A DNA stretch of 64,000 nt from Quercus robur (lineage: Eukaryota; Streptophyta; Magnoliopsida; Fagales; Fagaceae). A program made the position numbers and the translations under genes. The first letter of the stretch is position 1. Each line of letters begins with the position of its first letter. The stretch lies in the NCBI RefSeq assembly GCF_932294415.1, contig NC_065541.1, forward strand, positions 50,260,290 to 50,324,289, read 5' to 3'. This document shows, one piece after another, positions 12,478 to 24,208 of the stretch. The notes below the pieces were generated by a model, which was not told the DNA's origin, did no database searches, and saw only the letters and a program-made list of their open reading frames with translations.

Positions 12478-12485
<8 letters not shown>

Positions 12486-12855
12486 TTCTAAGGACAGAAG
12501 CCTCATCCTCTGTTCGATCAAAATCACCGAGCAGGTGGAAACCTTATCGTTACAAATTTTTTTTTAAGAACAGAAGCCTCATTCTCGGTTCGATCAAAAT
12601 CACCGAGCAGGAGGAAACTTTACCGTTACAAAAAATTTTCTAAGGATAGAAGCCTCATCCTCAGTTCAATCAAAATCACCGAGCAGGTGGAAACCTTATC
12701 GTTACATAATATTTTCTAAGGACAGAAGCCTCGTCCTCGGTTTGATCAAAATCATCGAGCAGGTGGAAACCTTATCGTTACAAATAAAATTCTAAGGGTA
12801 GAAGCCTCATCCTCGGTTTGATCAAAATCACCGAGCAGGTGGAAACCTTAACACC
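12478..12855 (+). repeat. Tandem repeat array in the Tat element
   Basis: About five imperfect copies of a unit of roughly 60-65 bp containing AGAAGCCTCATCCTCGG, GATCAAAATCACCGAGCAGG and TGGAAACCTTATCGTTACA. It lies between integrase and the antisense gene. Tandem repeats at this place are common in Tat and Ogre elements. Confidence 0.85.
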
Positions 12856-13280
12856 CTTACAAACACTAACTACAATTTCATTCTCGAATTATCCAAACAC
12901 TGTGTAACAGGTTTTGGGGCATCATGTCATTTACGGTTGGGGAAACTAAATCCCATTGTTTAAACGCAATGTATTAAAGTATGATCTAACCGAGCGGGTA
13001 GCTCTCGGCCCGACCTACTACAGAATAAGAGACCACAAAAATAGGTAAAGAAAGGCGGCACAGACATAATCTAAAGCAAACACGCGACAAGTCAAGAGCA
13101 GAATTAAAAAGTAGAGTTAATATCTCATCGCCAAAACTCGGCAACCGTTTACGGAAAATCCTCGCGAAATTGTTCAGTCACCACAACCCGGTGACATAGG
13201 CAAATATACCAATAATAAAACAAAATAAATGTTGTAAAAAATAAGTAAAAGCATGAAAAGCTGGACGACAAGTAATTTGA

Positions 13281-15766
13281 TTAGATGGAGGGCCGAGTTG
13301 GATCTGTCACTTCATGCTGCTGCTGGCCGATCACGGGAAAATGCAGGTCCTCACCGAGTAAGTCTTGCATAGTTGGGATGCTGGTGGCTTTTGTCTCATC
13401 TGGCTCTGTATGAGCATCAATCTGTTCCACCAGCTCCCTCATGCTTGCCGTTTCTTCATCCTCAACGGGCACCGTTGGGTCCTGCGAGGCAATAACGGGG
13501 CTCGGGAAGGGAATCTGGCCGGGGTCTCTCAGCGGGGAATCCTCCGGAACTCCTAGAGCTTGCAGGGCTGCAAACCACCCAGCCTCAAAACCCAGCCTCC
13601 GAGCTTGGGACACCATTGGTTCCGCAGATTTCTCGGCGTCCGCGAACCCCTCATTGTACCACTTTTGCTTGCAGGCCTCTAGGGCTGCCCTCAGGTCGGT
13701 GAGTTCCTCGGCTTGAGAGGTGGTGAGGCTAATGGCTTCTGCTAGCTTCACGTCTGTTTCGTTCTGCTTAGCCAGGAGCTCAGAGCATCTCTTCTCCGCC
13801 AGTGCCCCATTCTTCTCCGCGGCAGCAGCCTTCTTCTCGGCAGATTCAGCTGCCTTTAGTTTTTCCTTTACTATTTTGGCAGCTGACTCCTGCGCCCCCT
13901 TTTCAAGATCAACTTCCTCGGCAAGATTCCTTGCACGGCCAGCCAATATGTGAGCCAGTTGAGCAGCCTGACAAACACAGAAGTTAGTACGGAAGTGAAA
14001 AGGAATGTATGGAAAGTAAAAGACAAACAAGGAGTTACCGCAATAGCATGCCACTCTAACTGGTGGCCCACAGACTCCTCCGACCCTTCCTCGAAGGCAT
14101 GCACATCGTCGGGAAGGAGAAGACCCTCGGCCAGGGTCTGGGCAATACGACAGCCTTCGCCTTTCTCTCACATCCGCACACAGGCGGTTGAAGGCAAAGG
14201 CTTGCCGTCCAACAAAAATTTGGGCTTCCATGCTGGAGCAGTTTGAGAGAAGGACGCAACCCCCGGACCAACCTGGGTCTGCGGCTCGTGGATAATGATG
14301 CCCTCTGTTGGCCGGGGAGGAGTCTGGATGGCAGAATCTCCCGAACCTGTAGATGTTTGATCGGCAACCCTTTGTTTTTTCCAGGCTCGTCCAGCTTGAG
14401 AAGGGGGTGGAGGGGGAGGCACCTGGACCCGACCTTGAGAAGGTGGGGGTTGGGAGGGTTGCCGTGCACTGGGTACGAAACGGTCAATGGTCATGACCTT
14501 CCTTGCCACCATGTTTTCGCCAGGGTTGGTATCTGCAGCCGACAAGACGGTCGCTTCAAGCGCTGGATGCTCGGGCTCCACAATAGGGTTCTCGGGCTGC
14601 ACCTGCTCCTGAACAGGGGCCTCTTGTTGAATAGCCTCGTGAGCTAACTCTCGAAGGCGTCGAGACACGCGCTCTGCAGACTCGTCCCGCAAAGGAGCTA
14701 GCTCGTCCGAGCAGGTGTAGCGCTTTCCAAACTCCCTCGCCTCCCCGATCGTAAGCTTTGGCGGCAGGAAGTTCGCGTACCGAACGTCAATGTATGACAG
14801 CAATGGACTATCGACCAACAGCGCCTGCTTAAAGGACTGCCAGGTGGAGTACACAGGTTCTACTCCGAGGATCAGGTGCGATGCTTGGAGCTGCCCGTCC
14901 CAGTGCACGAATACCTCAGAACGGAGGATAAAATTCAAGTCTTTTACGTGGACTGTTTTGATGTCCGGAACGAAGACCTTGCCGTCTGTAAAAAAAAACA
15001 ACAAATGTTATATCAATATCCGATAACCAAAATCTACTTCAGTAAAGAGGGAAGAGAAGGAAGAAGGGGGGGGGGGGGGGGAAGAACGGTTAGATCAAGG
15101 GATCGGTACAAACCCACTTCATGCCGTGAAAGAGGACAGGGGACCTCCCCGGCAAACTAGTTACCGTGCACCCGAACAAACTCCCCGACAGAATTCCTAT
15201 TCGAATCAGGTAGGCATGATATCGGCCGTACCCGATTATCTCTAGTTTTTAAGTAAAAGTTGGAAGCTTTGTTCCCACAGAGGCTATACATATGGTTAAT
15301 ATCATGATAATCTAACTGTAAATCAAAGGTATGGTTCAACCTACTAATGCAGCTAATTACTCGGTAAAAGTTGGGGGGAAGCTGGTCGGGACACAGCCCG
15401 TAGTACCTAAGTGTGTTTATCAAAAGTGGATCCATGGGGAACCTAACCCCACCCTCAAGAATTGCCATTAAAGGGAAAAAGGCCATACCATGCCCTCGGT
15501 GGAGAGCGATTTCACTCTCGTGGCAGTAAGCCACTTCCACGTCATCGGGAATATTAAACTTGCGCCTAAAGGTGGCCAAGGCTGCCGGGGCCTCTAGGAG
15601 ATAAGAGTAACCCATCTATGATACTTAATACTATGAAAAGGAACTCGAAGAAATAAGTTGAAGGAATAGGAAGGGGAAGAGAACTTACTTTGGGTTCTAA
15701 GGGAGAAAGGAACTCTGGGCTGGTGAGTAGGCTCACAAGGGAGTGGTCGGCAGAGAGTATGCTCAA
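13281..15766 (-). pseudogene. Antisense gene of the Tat element, Transposase_28-type plus coiled coil (fossil)
   Basis: Open frames on the strand opposite to gag-pol, with GT-AG-like borders between them (for example near 15690 and 15616), as in a gene of several exons. The part at 15157-15615 contains FNIPDDVEVAY, FFPLMAILEGGVRFP and LRYYGLCPDQLPPN, which match the plant 'putative gypsy type transposon' (Transposase_28) domain. The part at 13281-14160 is Ala/Glu/Lys-rich with heptad-like spacing, probably a coiled coil. The part between is Pro/Gln-rich. Antisense extra genes are known in Tat elements; their role is not established. The gene seems to have its own TATA box at 15809-15817. Confidence 0.7.
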
Positions 15767-15808
15767 GAGATCAGAGGTGGAAAAAGTGAAAGAATGCTCT
15801 GAGGAAAG

Positions 15809-15817
15809 CTATTTATA
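15809..15817 (-). promoter_or_regulatory. TATA box of the antisense gene in the Tat element
   Basis: On the minus strand the sequence reads TATAAATAG, about 43-50 bp upstream of the first ATG (15766) of the antisense gene. It is a canonical plant TATA box placed outside the 3' LTR, so the antisense gene would not depend on the LTR promoter. Confidence 0.5.
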
Positions 15818-15987
15818 GGATCAGAAAGAGGCATGGGAGCGTTAAATCAACCTGATGCCTCGGAACAGTGCGTCTTTTGAGGAGAGTATTAATAAGAAGC
15901 CGAAACCGCATAAGTCCCTGACCATAGGATTTTCGAGACTAGAAGGCTCGGCTGGCTCCTTGATTCTTCCCGGCAACCGGGTATGAA

Positions 15988-16002
15988 TTAAGGGGGGGCT
16001 AA
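15988..16002 (+). promoter_or_regulatory. Polypurine tract of the Tat element
   Basis: TTAAGGGGGGGCTAA sits directly before the 3' LTR, the usual place of the plus-strand primer. Confidence 0.7.
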
Positions 16003-16559
16003 TGTATGGCACCGAGGTCCTAAGACCCAGATGGGCCCTGGGCTCAGGCCCAATAGCACGGCCCCATCGCCTTAAGCTCTGCTTGAAACTGCCTTCAAAG
16101 AATACGAGTTTTGGGCCTTGGCTCCGGAACTATGCTCGGCATAAAACTTCCCGAACGGTCAGTGAAACCTTGTCCGGACGTACCATAGGATGCTCGGGAA
16201 ACATCACTACCAAGCAAATTCACCTGAGTTGGAGCCAAGTTCCAAGGCTATAATTGTTACACTCCACTCTCACCTAAACATCCACTTATAACAGATAATA
16301 TTGGACCTCCAATTGCATTAACAATGGCAGTAATTATAATCTCCCCACTAACTTAAAGCTATAAATAGAAGAAGTTGAGAAAGAAGAAGGGGTTCAAAAA
16401 AGAGAGAGAAAAAACAGTCATTTAGAGAGAGGGGAGGAACATTACTTTGAGTCTCTGTACCGAGAACGACCCAAAGTAGGAAATCTTGAAGCCCACTTTA
16501 CAAATAAATTGTGAGCCTAAGTGAGGTTAAGCCCAACAGTCTCATTTCAGGTTGGCACA
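16003..16559 (+). repeat. 3' LTR of the Tat element
   Basis: 557 bp, equal in length to the 5' LTR and about 96.6% identical by my count, beginning TGTATGGCACC and ending GTTGGCACA, followed at once by the TAAAT target duplication. Confidence 0.92.
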
Positions 16560-17520
16560 TAAATGTTAAATTGCATGTTCTTTATATTCTTAAAACACAT
16601 GTCAAATTTCATGTTAATTAGAAGTTATTTACTATTTAATCTATAAATTTATTTTTTTATGTATAATTTTAGACAACAAAAATTCAAAATTTAAAGACTT
16701 GAGAGTGATGACATAGCTTTTGATATTTGATTTTTTTGAAATTTTGCAAGTATGGAGGATTTAAGAAGATAATGTAATCTAATGGTAAATTTGCCAAAAT
16801 TCACATCCAATAAAAAATATTAAGTGGAGTTGTAGTCTTAATCTACAACCAAGTTTGTTACTAAATTTTGTCCGAAGTATAATTATGTTTAGCCAAAAAA
16901 AGTTTAGGGTGGTCCCAAATATTTTTTATGTATAAAAAATCATAAATTTTTTAAAATTTACGTATAATAATTAATACTTTTCCAAGTCAGGGCGGTCCTG
17001 TGACCACCCTGAACTCTATGTGGAACGGCCAGTGCCTTCAACTCATAACGATAATAGTGTGGTTGAGTATTGTTGTGTTAAAAACCCGATTGTACCTAGG
17101 GTCCAAGGAAGGATTCTCAAACATATGCATGCCATAGACCTTGTTGAACAGAATTCCTCCCTCAAGAATTGCATCTTTCAATTGGGACCTACAACAAAGT
17201 TAGGTTAGATACCATATCTCTTTATTACAAATTTTAGCAGCATGTGAATTAGTTTGTTGGAGTTTTAGCTTGGTCTAATTGTGTCATATTAATTTCTCAA
17301 TTAAAAAAAAAAAAAAATTGTACGTGGGATATCCACTCATGCATGTATTAATTGTATACCAAACGTGATGAACAGCTGGAGTAGGAGTACTAGACTAGGG
17401 TTTCATAACAAACCCACTTCCAGGGAGTGCCAAAGTTGTCGGGAATCATGACATCTACATTGCTTCCTCAAAGATGTAAATAACGAGACTTTGTATTACC
17501 TTGCTCCACCCATTGCTGGG

Positions 17521-18427
17521 TGTTGGGTTAAGATAACTTGATCTCGGTTAATTAATTCAATTAATCAAGTTGATTAATTAAGTCAAATTACATGCGAATC
17601 GTGGAGGCACCAACAAATCACCAAATAAACTAAATGCAATGAAAATAAATTAGACACGGTGATTTGTTAACAAATGGAGCTTGTAAGGAAAAAACCCCAT
17701 CGAGTGATTTAAGGTCACCACTCTCAAGAATTCACTAATCAACAATCAAGTAATTACAAGTATAAGGAATCTTACCACTACTCTCGCCTATCCCGAAATA
17801 CCAACCTACAGTTGAACTCTTACTCCAAAACTCAATTAGACTTCATCTTCTAGTAGTCTTTTTTCCCTTGATGCACAAATCTCCAATTTGTGACTAACCC
17901 TTTTGCACAGATCCCAGTATGTGACTAACTCTAGCAACTTAAATGGATGTTGTTGGCTGCAAATTTTTCACTTCATCAACAATGAAGATCAGGATGCACT
18001 TGGTTGCAAAACCTTATGGCGTACAAACATAGTTGGTCTCTGTATCCGTGTGTGACAGCTCTTAAAATAAGTTTTATATATGTCTAGGATTGTGAGAAAA
18101 GAAACACTAAACAAATACATAAGCTTGGCCCGAATTTCAAATCTGAAAATTGTAATTCTTAATAGATTGAGTTTCTATCAAGGCATCTGTCAAGCTTCTC
18201 ATTTAGTCTTAATAGCAGTATCTATTGAGCTATTTGTCGAGATTTAATGAAACAACTTTTCTTTACTTATTTCTTGGATCAATCTTCATATCTTTAATAC
18301 GAACACTAATTTATATGCTTGAACAACATATTCTTGATGAATTAAACTCAACTTAGATCTACCTAATTACAAATAAAGTGCATTTTGTCAAAGGATTGAC
18401 CAATTACATAAAATATGACCCTAAGAC
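17521..18427 (-). mobile_element. Probable solo LTR or LTR fragment, copia-like, in OMT2 intron 1
   Basis: About 0.9 kb that separates two stretches matching OMT4 intron 1. Its left edge reads TGTTGGGTTAAG on the plus strand, so on the minus strand it ends in CTTAACCCAACA. The duplicate at 39483-40140 starts TGTTTGGGTCATATT on the minus strand, so TG...CA ends are plausible. It has no coding part and I could not find a target duplication, so the class is uncertain. Confidence 0.45.
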
Positions 18428-19384
18428 TAAGCAATTCCGAGCATGGTAATGTATATGAAGCAGATCATGAATAAAAATAGGAAAAAAGACATGACACACC
18501 AGCTAGCCAAGGAAGACCTTGTCTTGAAGCAAGGCCATGAAGGGACCCAATGAAACGCCATCTTCATTAGGCACAAAGTGTTTAGACATAGGAGTAAGAC
18601 TGTAGAGCCTCTAGAAAGACCCAAAGTTCCCATGCATCGTCAGCAACCACAGCACAACCAAGCACAGAGTCGCTGACCAGCAGCTTGAGAATGTGGTATG
18701 GCTGCGTCGGGGTTCTTGGTGGGCATCTGAGCTACAATCTGTGAAGGAGAGAGCTTGGCTCCAGGACGCGCTTTGGCTAAGATATCAAAAACCCCAAGCT
18801 CAATGGCCTTAAGATCATGGGCAGCACAATGGATGTCACCAGCTGCATGGCATGGGAGAAACTCTCTTTTTCTTCTATTTTTTGATCACCATCAAGAATG
18901 ATTCGGTGGGATTCTTTAGGAGAGGCCATTAAATAAACTTTGAATTCATTTGAACCTCTTTCGTTCACAAACTGGAAATTTTGTTTATTGGATTTATAGA
19001 GATTAAATGATTTAAGGATACGAATGTTGGGTGCATTGCACCACACGGGTCCAGCCTACACCTTGGCTTAGCTCATTAAATGAGCTTGTTGGACAAGCTG
19101 CTGAGAAGTCAGCAAGTTTAAAGGAGCTTCCTAAAGAAGTTTGCAAAAAGGAAGAATTGAAGTCATCTTTTTCTCTAATATTATATACAAAAAGTCAAGG
19201 CAAGTTGGCTTGCATTTCTTGTGAATTGATGACAAGCGTGTGGAAGGAAGAAAAGAATATAAAGATGAATAAATAAAAGGAAAGATCATTCAGTCATTTG
19301 GTGCAGAGAGAGTCCCAGAGTGTGAGGACAGTGTACTCTTAAAAAACTGCGTGAGTGAGAGCATGTAAAAGAGGAGAAAAACAT
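17776..19384. repeat. Left copy of segmental duplication, part B
   Basis: Colinear with 39483-41240: the LTR-like piece of intron 1, exon 1 of the OMT pseudogene and its promoter with TATA box. The match continues after the inserted long-TIR element, 25103-25694 against 41240-41646. The right copy has a 140-bp element at 40719-40858 that this copy lacks. Confidence 0.85.
18992..18998 (-). promoter_or_regulatory. TATA box of OMT2
   Basis: Minus-strand TATAAAT about 63-69 bp upstream of the OMT2 start codon at 18929. The same box is conserved in OMT3 (40704-40710) and OMT4 (50970-50976). Confidence 0.6.
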
Positions 19385-20289
19385 GAATCCGGATCCTCTC
19401 CATTTCAATATGAAATGGAGAGTGTCCGGTTAAAGGTTGAGATTGATTTAAAATCAATCTATGGCTTAAAATCAGCCACACCATTTAAAATATACTTAAC
19501 AGAGCAATGAGTCATAATTAACGTTAGTTTTCAACGTTTCTTCTGTCTCTATGAGTTCTCACTTTCTCTGTCTCTCTCATAAAAAATCCATGGCTTCTTT
19601 CTCTCACCTCAACCGAGTTTCTCCCTCACTCTCCCTAGCGCTCCACTCTCTCAACCCCGACTGCCCCTCCACCAGTCTCTCCACCTCCATGCTTGCTCTT
19701 TGCCTCTCCCTCAACCCCGTCGTCATCGCTTCCCGCATTCCCAACTCAAACCCATAAGCAAAAACAAAGAAAAAACAGTAAACAGTAACTCACCAGCTGA
19801 GATCCCGACCCCACACACTCGCACCTTTTTAGAACCAGATCAGAGAGAGAGAGTAAGGGTTGGGATTTGGAGAGAATCGGGTGTTTAAGTGAGAATTTGA
19901 TGTTTTTCAGACCCAGATCAGAGAAAGTAAGGGTTAGGGTTTGGATAGAATCGTGTAAGAGAGAAGTTGATGCTCAATCTCCATGGCTACAGCTAGCCGC
20001 CACCGTGTTCCGCTCCACCAATTCCGGCGGTGGTTTCGGTAAAGTTCCTATATCTCTCTCTTTGATTTTTCCTTCTTTTAATTTTCTCAACAAAAAAGAA
20101 TATTTTTTTTTAATTTTTTGTATTGTATTAGGATTTTGTTTTCTTTTGATAAAGAAATTGAATTCCCTATTGTACTTGAGAAAAAAATAATGTGGAATTT
20201 GTGTTATTCGATACAGATTGTGTTCAAGTGAAAAGACAACAAAAAAATAGAATTTGTATTTATACTAAAGTAAATGATGGTTTACCTAC
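19385..20289 (+). repeat. Left terminal inverted repeat of the MULE-like element
   Basis: Reverse complement of 24209-25102 with small differences. It contains a GC-rich exon-like stretch near 19975-20040 (CCATGGCTACAGCTAGCCGC) followed by a GT, and a short Ser/Leu-rich open frame at 19551-19757. Both recur in the other end, so the ends may hold the start of a captured gene. Confidence 0.85.
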
Positions 20290-22929
20290 TTGTTTTCCTT
20301 TTAAATAAACAAGCATTTATCTTTTGTCATTTTTCACCGGACTAAATCCCAAACTTTGCTAAGTTTCGCTTTGTTGATTTAAAGTTGTTATATATTCATC
20401 ATAATCTTTAAGTTGATGAATGCGTTTTTTCCATTGTCAAACTAATTCATGAATTTTTCTAATTCATGTTCCATGTTTTTCTTGATTAGCTATAAACTGA
20501 AAATTACTTCAAATAATGATTTTTTTTAATTGCTTAATAGTGAGTGAGTATTTGCTCTAGTAGACCTTCGAAATGAATTCCCCAAAAGTTAGGAATTTTT
20601 TTAATCATAATCTTGTCTTGTATGTTTTTAATTTGATATGTCATTGGTAATAATTGAGCCGAATAGTTTTGTTGAATTTGATCAAAGTAGATCTATTTGA
20701 AAGACTGGTGAGAACTGATGGTCAAACTCCCTCATACAGGGAGTTGTGAAGTGCCATTGGGTTAGCTATTCTTATGATCTGATTGTCCTCCTTAGTAGTT
20801 AGCTGATATCTTAGATTGATACGAAGGCTTTAGGATTTATCTTGTTCTAGTACATATTGGTTGAATAATTGGTTATATTTTGGGACTGTCTTGTTTGTTT
20901 CCAAAGTGTTATTTCTTCAAAATGTGCTTTTAGTTGGCTAAAGGTTGAATTTTTTATTTTGTGCTTGTTTTATGTCTTTCATGAAAAATCTGATTTGTAA
21001 ACAGTGGCCAAAAGGCCATTGGCTATAATTGAGAAGAATAGTTTGTTGAATTGGATCAAATTAGCTTCATTTGAAACAATGCTGAGAACAGGCGTCAAAG
21101 TGCTATAAGGTTAGCTCTACTTATGATTTGGTTATACTCCTTAGCAGTTAGCAGATATGGGGGCTTTAGGATTTATCATAGCTTATTAGATATTGATTGA
21201 TTTTTGGGACTCTCTTGTTTGTTTCCAAAGTGTAAGCAAACTTGCAGCACTACTTCTTGCACAGAAAAAATAAAGTTCTTTTTTTACTAGAGACATGCTT
21301 TCTTGTAGCTAAATTCATGGGCAGTATTTGGGTACAATTCCATTATCATGATCAACTTGTGAGTATTTGGGTGGTTTTAGTTGAATTATGGCTTGGAGTT
21401 CTATGTAGCAAAAAGGCTTGATACAAATAGCTCAAGCCTGTGACTTTCAAGCTACTCACTGTGAAGCAAATGAATCCTTGCTTGATCTAATTTTTATGTT
21501 TTAGCTGTTCCCATAAAAGTTTCACGTCCTTCAAGGTGATTGGATTAGTTGTAAATGGATGTGATGGTGGTGATCATCAGTTATTATTACCATTAAAGTA
21601 ATGCATGATAGGAAATTTTTTTGGTCTTATTATCATTTATCAAGTTTCTTTACTCCTAGATCAAGTTTTTTGGAAATCTTGATATATGTTTACCAATGAA
21701 ATCACTCTTTTGTTCTTTTGTCAGGTTGAATGGCATGATTATAGGTATGCTATTCTTCTTTTGATCACTAAGAGCGAGAAAAGGCGAGTGCTAGAGGGAC
21801 TAGTGAAGACCATGAAGCTGGCTTTGTTCACGATTTTTTTTTTTTTTTTTTTTTTGGGAGTAATTGTTCATGAAATTTTAGATATAAAGAACATGACTCA
21901 TATCTATTTTAGTTGGGATAAAAATCAAGATGTAGCTATTTTGGCTTTCTTGAAACACTGAAATCACATATTTATATTGTAAAGCTAATTTAGCTAAGCT
22001 ATAAAGCCTTTTTGTTTTGGGTTTTGTTCATTTGGTTGTGGATAAAAATTTCAATGAATTTTTGTTGTCTTTGAGAATCAATTATAAGCTTGTCTTTGAG
22101 AAGAAATTACTAGCTTTTATGCGCTCTAGTTGTGCCTTTTATGTAAGTACTTTGTGATGACTGATTTGGTGTCACTGAAGCAATTAAGGATTAGTTTCTT
22201 AAAGATTTATAAGATACTTAAAAGCAATCCTAACATATTTATTGCTAACAAAATCAAAGGTCATAGCTTGGAGAAACTAGCACAGTTATATATTACTTGT
22301 GCAACAATTTTACATTCTTTAAGATATGTAATATGAGGTGGAATACTGCCAACCACAACAAATTTACAGTAGATACCGTAGATGCTCCTCAACTGAGAAT
22401 GGTCATGTTTCAATTTTTTTGCTGTATGACCGATGCTTCTAAAGCCAAAAGTTAAAAATCAAATTATGATTAGAAATCCGTCAACAACAAATAGAATGCA
22501 TCTTGAAGTTAAGCACTAGCAGCTAAGGATTCTTTGAAATTTATTTTAATACAAAACAAGAAAAAGGAAAGGGAGAGAGTTAAAACCATTGCACTATTCA
22601 TAAGCTCAAGTGTGCAATCTCAAGTGGAAAATCTGCTATTGATTGTGTGAAAAAAAAAATCCACAATACTCTATTGTAGGAATGTGAGAATACCACGTGA
22701 GAGAACAAGTAGTACCTAAATATAAATAATTACTACTAAGAGAAAATTACTGTGAAACAAATCATATTTTGCTATCATTTCTAGTAAATTTTTTATATAA
22801 GTACAATCGACCTGAATTTATTAATCAAATAGAAAATTAAAAGGGATAAAGGATTCAAAACATTGTTTTTCCAGTACTAATCACATGTAAATAGTGATGG
22901 TTTATATGGCAATTACAACAAATATTCTG

Positions 22930-23510
22930 TTACATTAAAGCTCCAACTTCATCTGAATTCACTGCAGCTCCATTAGGGGCATCATCTCCACGAAGCTGAG
23001 TAGAAACATCGTCTATGGCTGAATTCAACTGAGCAATCTTCTTTGTTAATATTTTGCGGGTTCTCTGTAGTCATCACACCACCAATGCAATATCAATGCA
23101 TTGCAAACATTTAAAAAAAAAAATGATAACTAAAAGAATATCAATAATAGTTAAAAAAGGATGAAAATACAAGTTAACACAAACAATTTGTACAGTGTTT
23201 CTTTTTCTTATTTTTTTTTATTGAAGCACAATTCATAAAGCTTACTTATACATCGAACCATTATATTTTTCTTGTTTTTCTTTTGACAACCAACCATAAC
23301 TAGGCCTTTATTTGTAACCAAAAAGACTTTACTTTCAAAGCTGAACACATTAACAAACATGCATACACACATAATGAATAATTTAAAGGATTGCAAATGC
23401 AGGAACAACTTCTCACCTCCAAAGTTTTCTCCTCATCATATATAAATTTTGGCAACTTCCTCATCAGATCTTTTTTGTCAGCTCCAGCAAGTGCCTTGCT
23501 TATTTGCAAA
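22930..23510 (-). pseudogene. Captured C-terminal gene fragment inside the MULE-like element
   Basis: Two exon-like blocks with clean GT-AG borders: about 23510-23417, ending in [13 protein letters not shown], and 23064-22930, 45 codons including the stop, starting RTRKILTKKIAQLNSAIDD. They join in frame without any change. The protein piece is charged, helical and free of stops. I do not recognise the family; it looks like the C-terminus of a conserved plant protein. The retained intron shows capture at the DNA level, as in Pack-MULEs. It could give a chimeric transcript started from the right inverted repeat. Confidence 0.5.
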
Positions 23511-24208
23511 AACTAAACTCATCAGTACTTCAGCATAAAAAAATTTTGAAAAATAAATAAATAAATAGTGCATTTGAGCTATTAATTGTAAGAACAGTAT
23601 ATGAACCACATCAATAGCCCAAAATTGAATCAATAGCCCAATACTTACTGATGCATCACATGGCTGTTTAATTAGACCAAATAATTACATACATTTACAT
23701 ATTTCTTGATACTATGACTTTAATAAAATATTTTTACTCTATAGGCTCAAAAATGTGACAAAAACACATGTATTACTGCAATTAATTAGAACCTAAGGAG
23801 ACAGATGCACAACACTCTCATTACAAAGCCACTAACAAAGATACTTGCACAATTTGGTTTTCCATCAAATAAACCAGATTTTAGATCATTAAAGTGTCAA
23901 AACGAACACATACACTACTCTACTTAATTGATAACCTAGGGAAACACAGACACGCAAGACCAAATAAGTTGGATTTCAGTAGGTATATTTTCTCAAACAT
24001 CTTCAGTGCATTTCACAACTCAAACCACAGTAGTAACATAGGGAATGAGAAAAAACTGATCCATTGTGACAAACTTCAAACTAAGAAATTATTATCAAGC
24101 TAAGAATCATAGTTTTGTTTCAGTGAAAGAAACTAAAGAATAAGAAATGGATACTCTTAGGCAAAGAAATCAGGATCAGAGGAAAAAATCATAGATTTAG
24201 TATCATAG

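Larger units (their letters stand above)
6343..16559 (+). mobile_element. Ty3/gypsy LTR retrotransposon, Tat lineage, with antisense gene
   Basis: A fossil with complete outer structure: two 557-bp LTRs, a perfect 5-bp target duplication TAAAT (6338-6342 and 16560-16564), a primer-binding site right after the 5' LTR and a polypurine tract before the 3' LTR. Parts in order: gag, protease, reverse transcriptase, RNase H, a second archaeal-type RNase H, integrase, a tandem-repeat array, and an antisense multi-exon gene. The second RNase H and the antisense gene point to the Tat lineage. The coding part is broken, with roughly six to eight interruptions. The LTRs differ at about 19 of 557 positions (3.4%), which suggests insertion one to several million years ago depending on the substitution rate used. 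Confidence 0.92.
5946..17034. mobile_element. Probable hAT-like non-autonomous element, split by the Tat retrotransposon
   Basis: The left end reads CAGTGGTGGCTCC and the right end, reverse-complemented, CACTGGCCGTTCC (9 of 13 alike). The flanks CTTTCAAT (5938-5945) and CCTTCAAC (17035-17042) agree at 6 of 8 positions, as an aged 8-bp hAT target duplication would. Without the 10.2-kb retrotransposon inside it, the element would be about 860 bp. It has no coding sequence. OMT2 exon 2 resumes directly after the right flank. Confidence 0.45.
4456..18929 (-). pseudogene. OMT2, broken COMT-like gene split by insertions
   Basis: Pieces in order on the minus strand: exon 1 at 18929-18500 (starts MASPKESH, close to OMT4 exon 1); the first half of exon 2 at 17188-17043; the second half at about 5265-5119; exon 3 at 4744-4456. 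No last exon follows. Exon 1 is frameshifted after PMILR and has a further 1-bp insertion before its donor. The exon 2 donor GT and the exon 3 acceptor AG have changed. A 210-bp SINE sits in exon 3, and exon 2 is split by about 11.8 kb holding a DUF674 fragment, a hAT-like element and a Tat retrotransposon. Intron 1 contains a copia-like LTR fossil. The gene is clearly dead. A TATA box at 18992-18998, at the same distance from the start as in OMT4, is still there. Confidence 0.85.

Noticed and set aside
13720-14647. Plus-strand frames of 77-134 codons in the Tat element
   Set aside because: They are shadows of the antisense gene on the minus strand, which has the recognisable domain and coiled coil.
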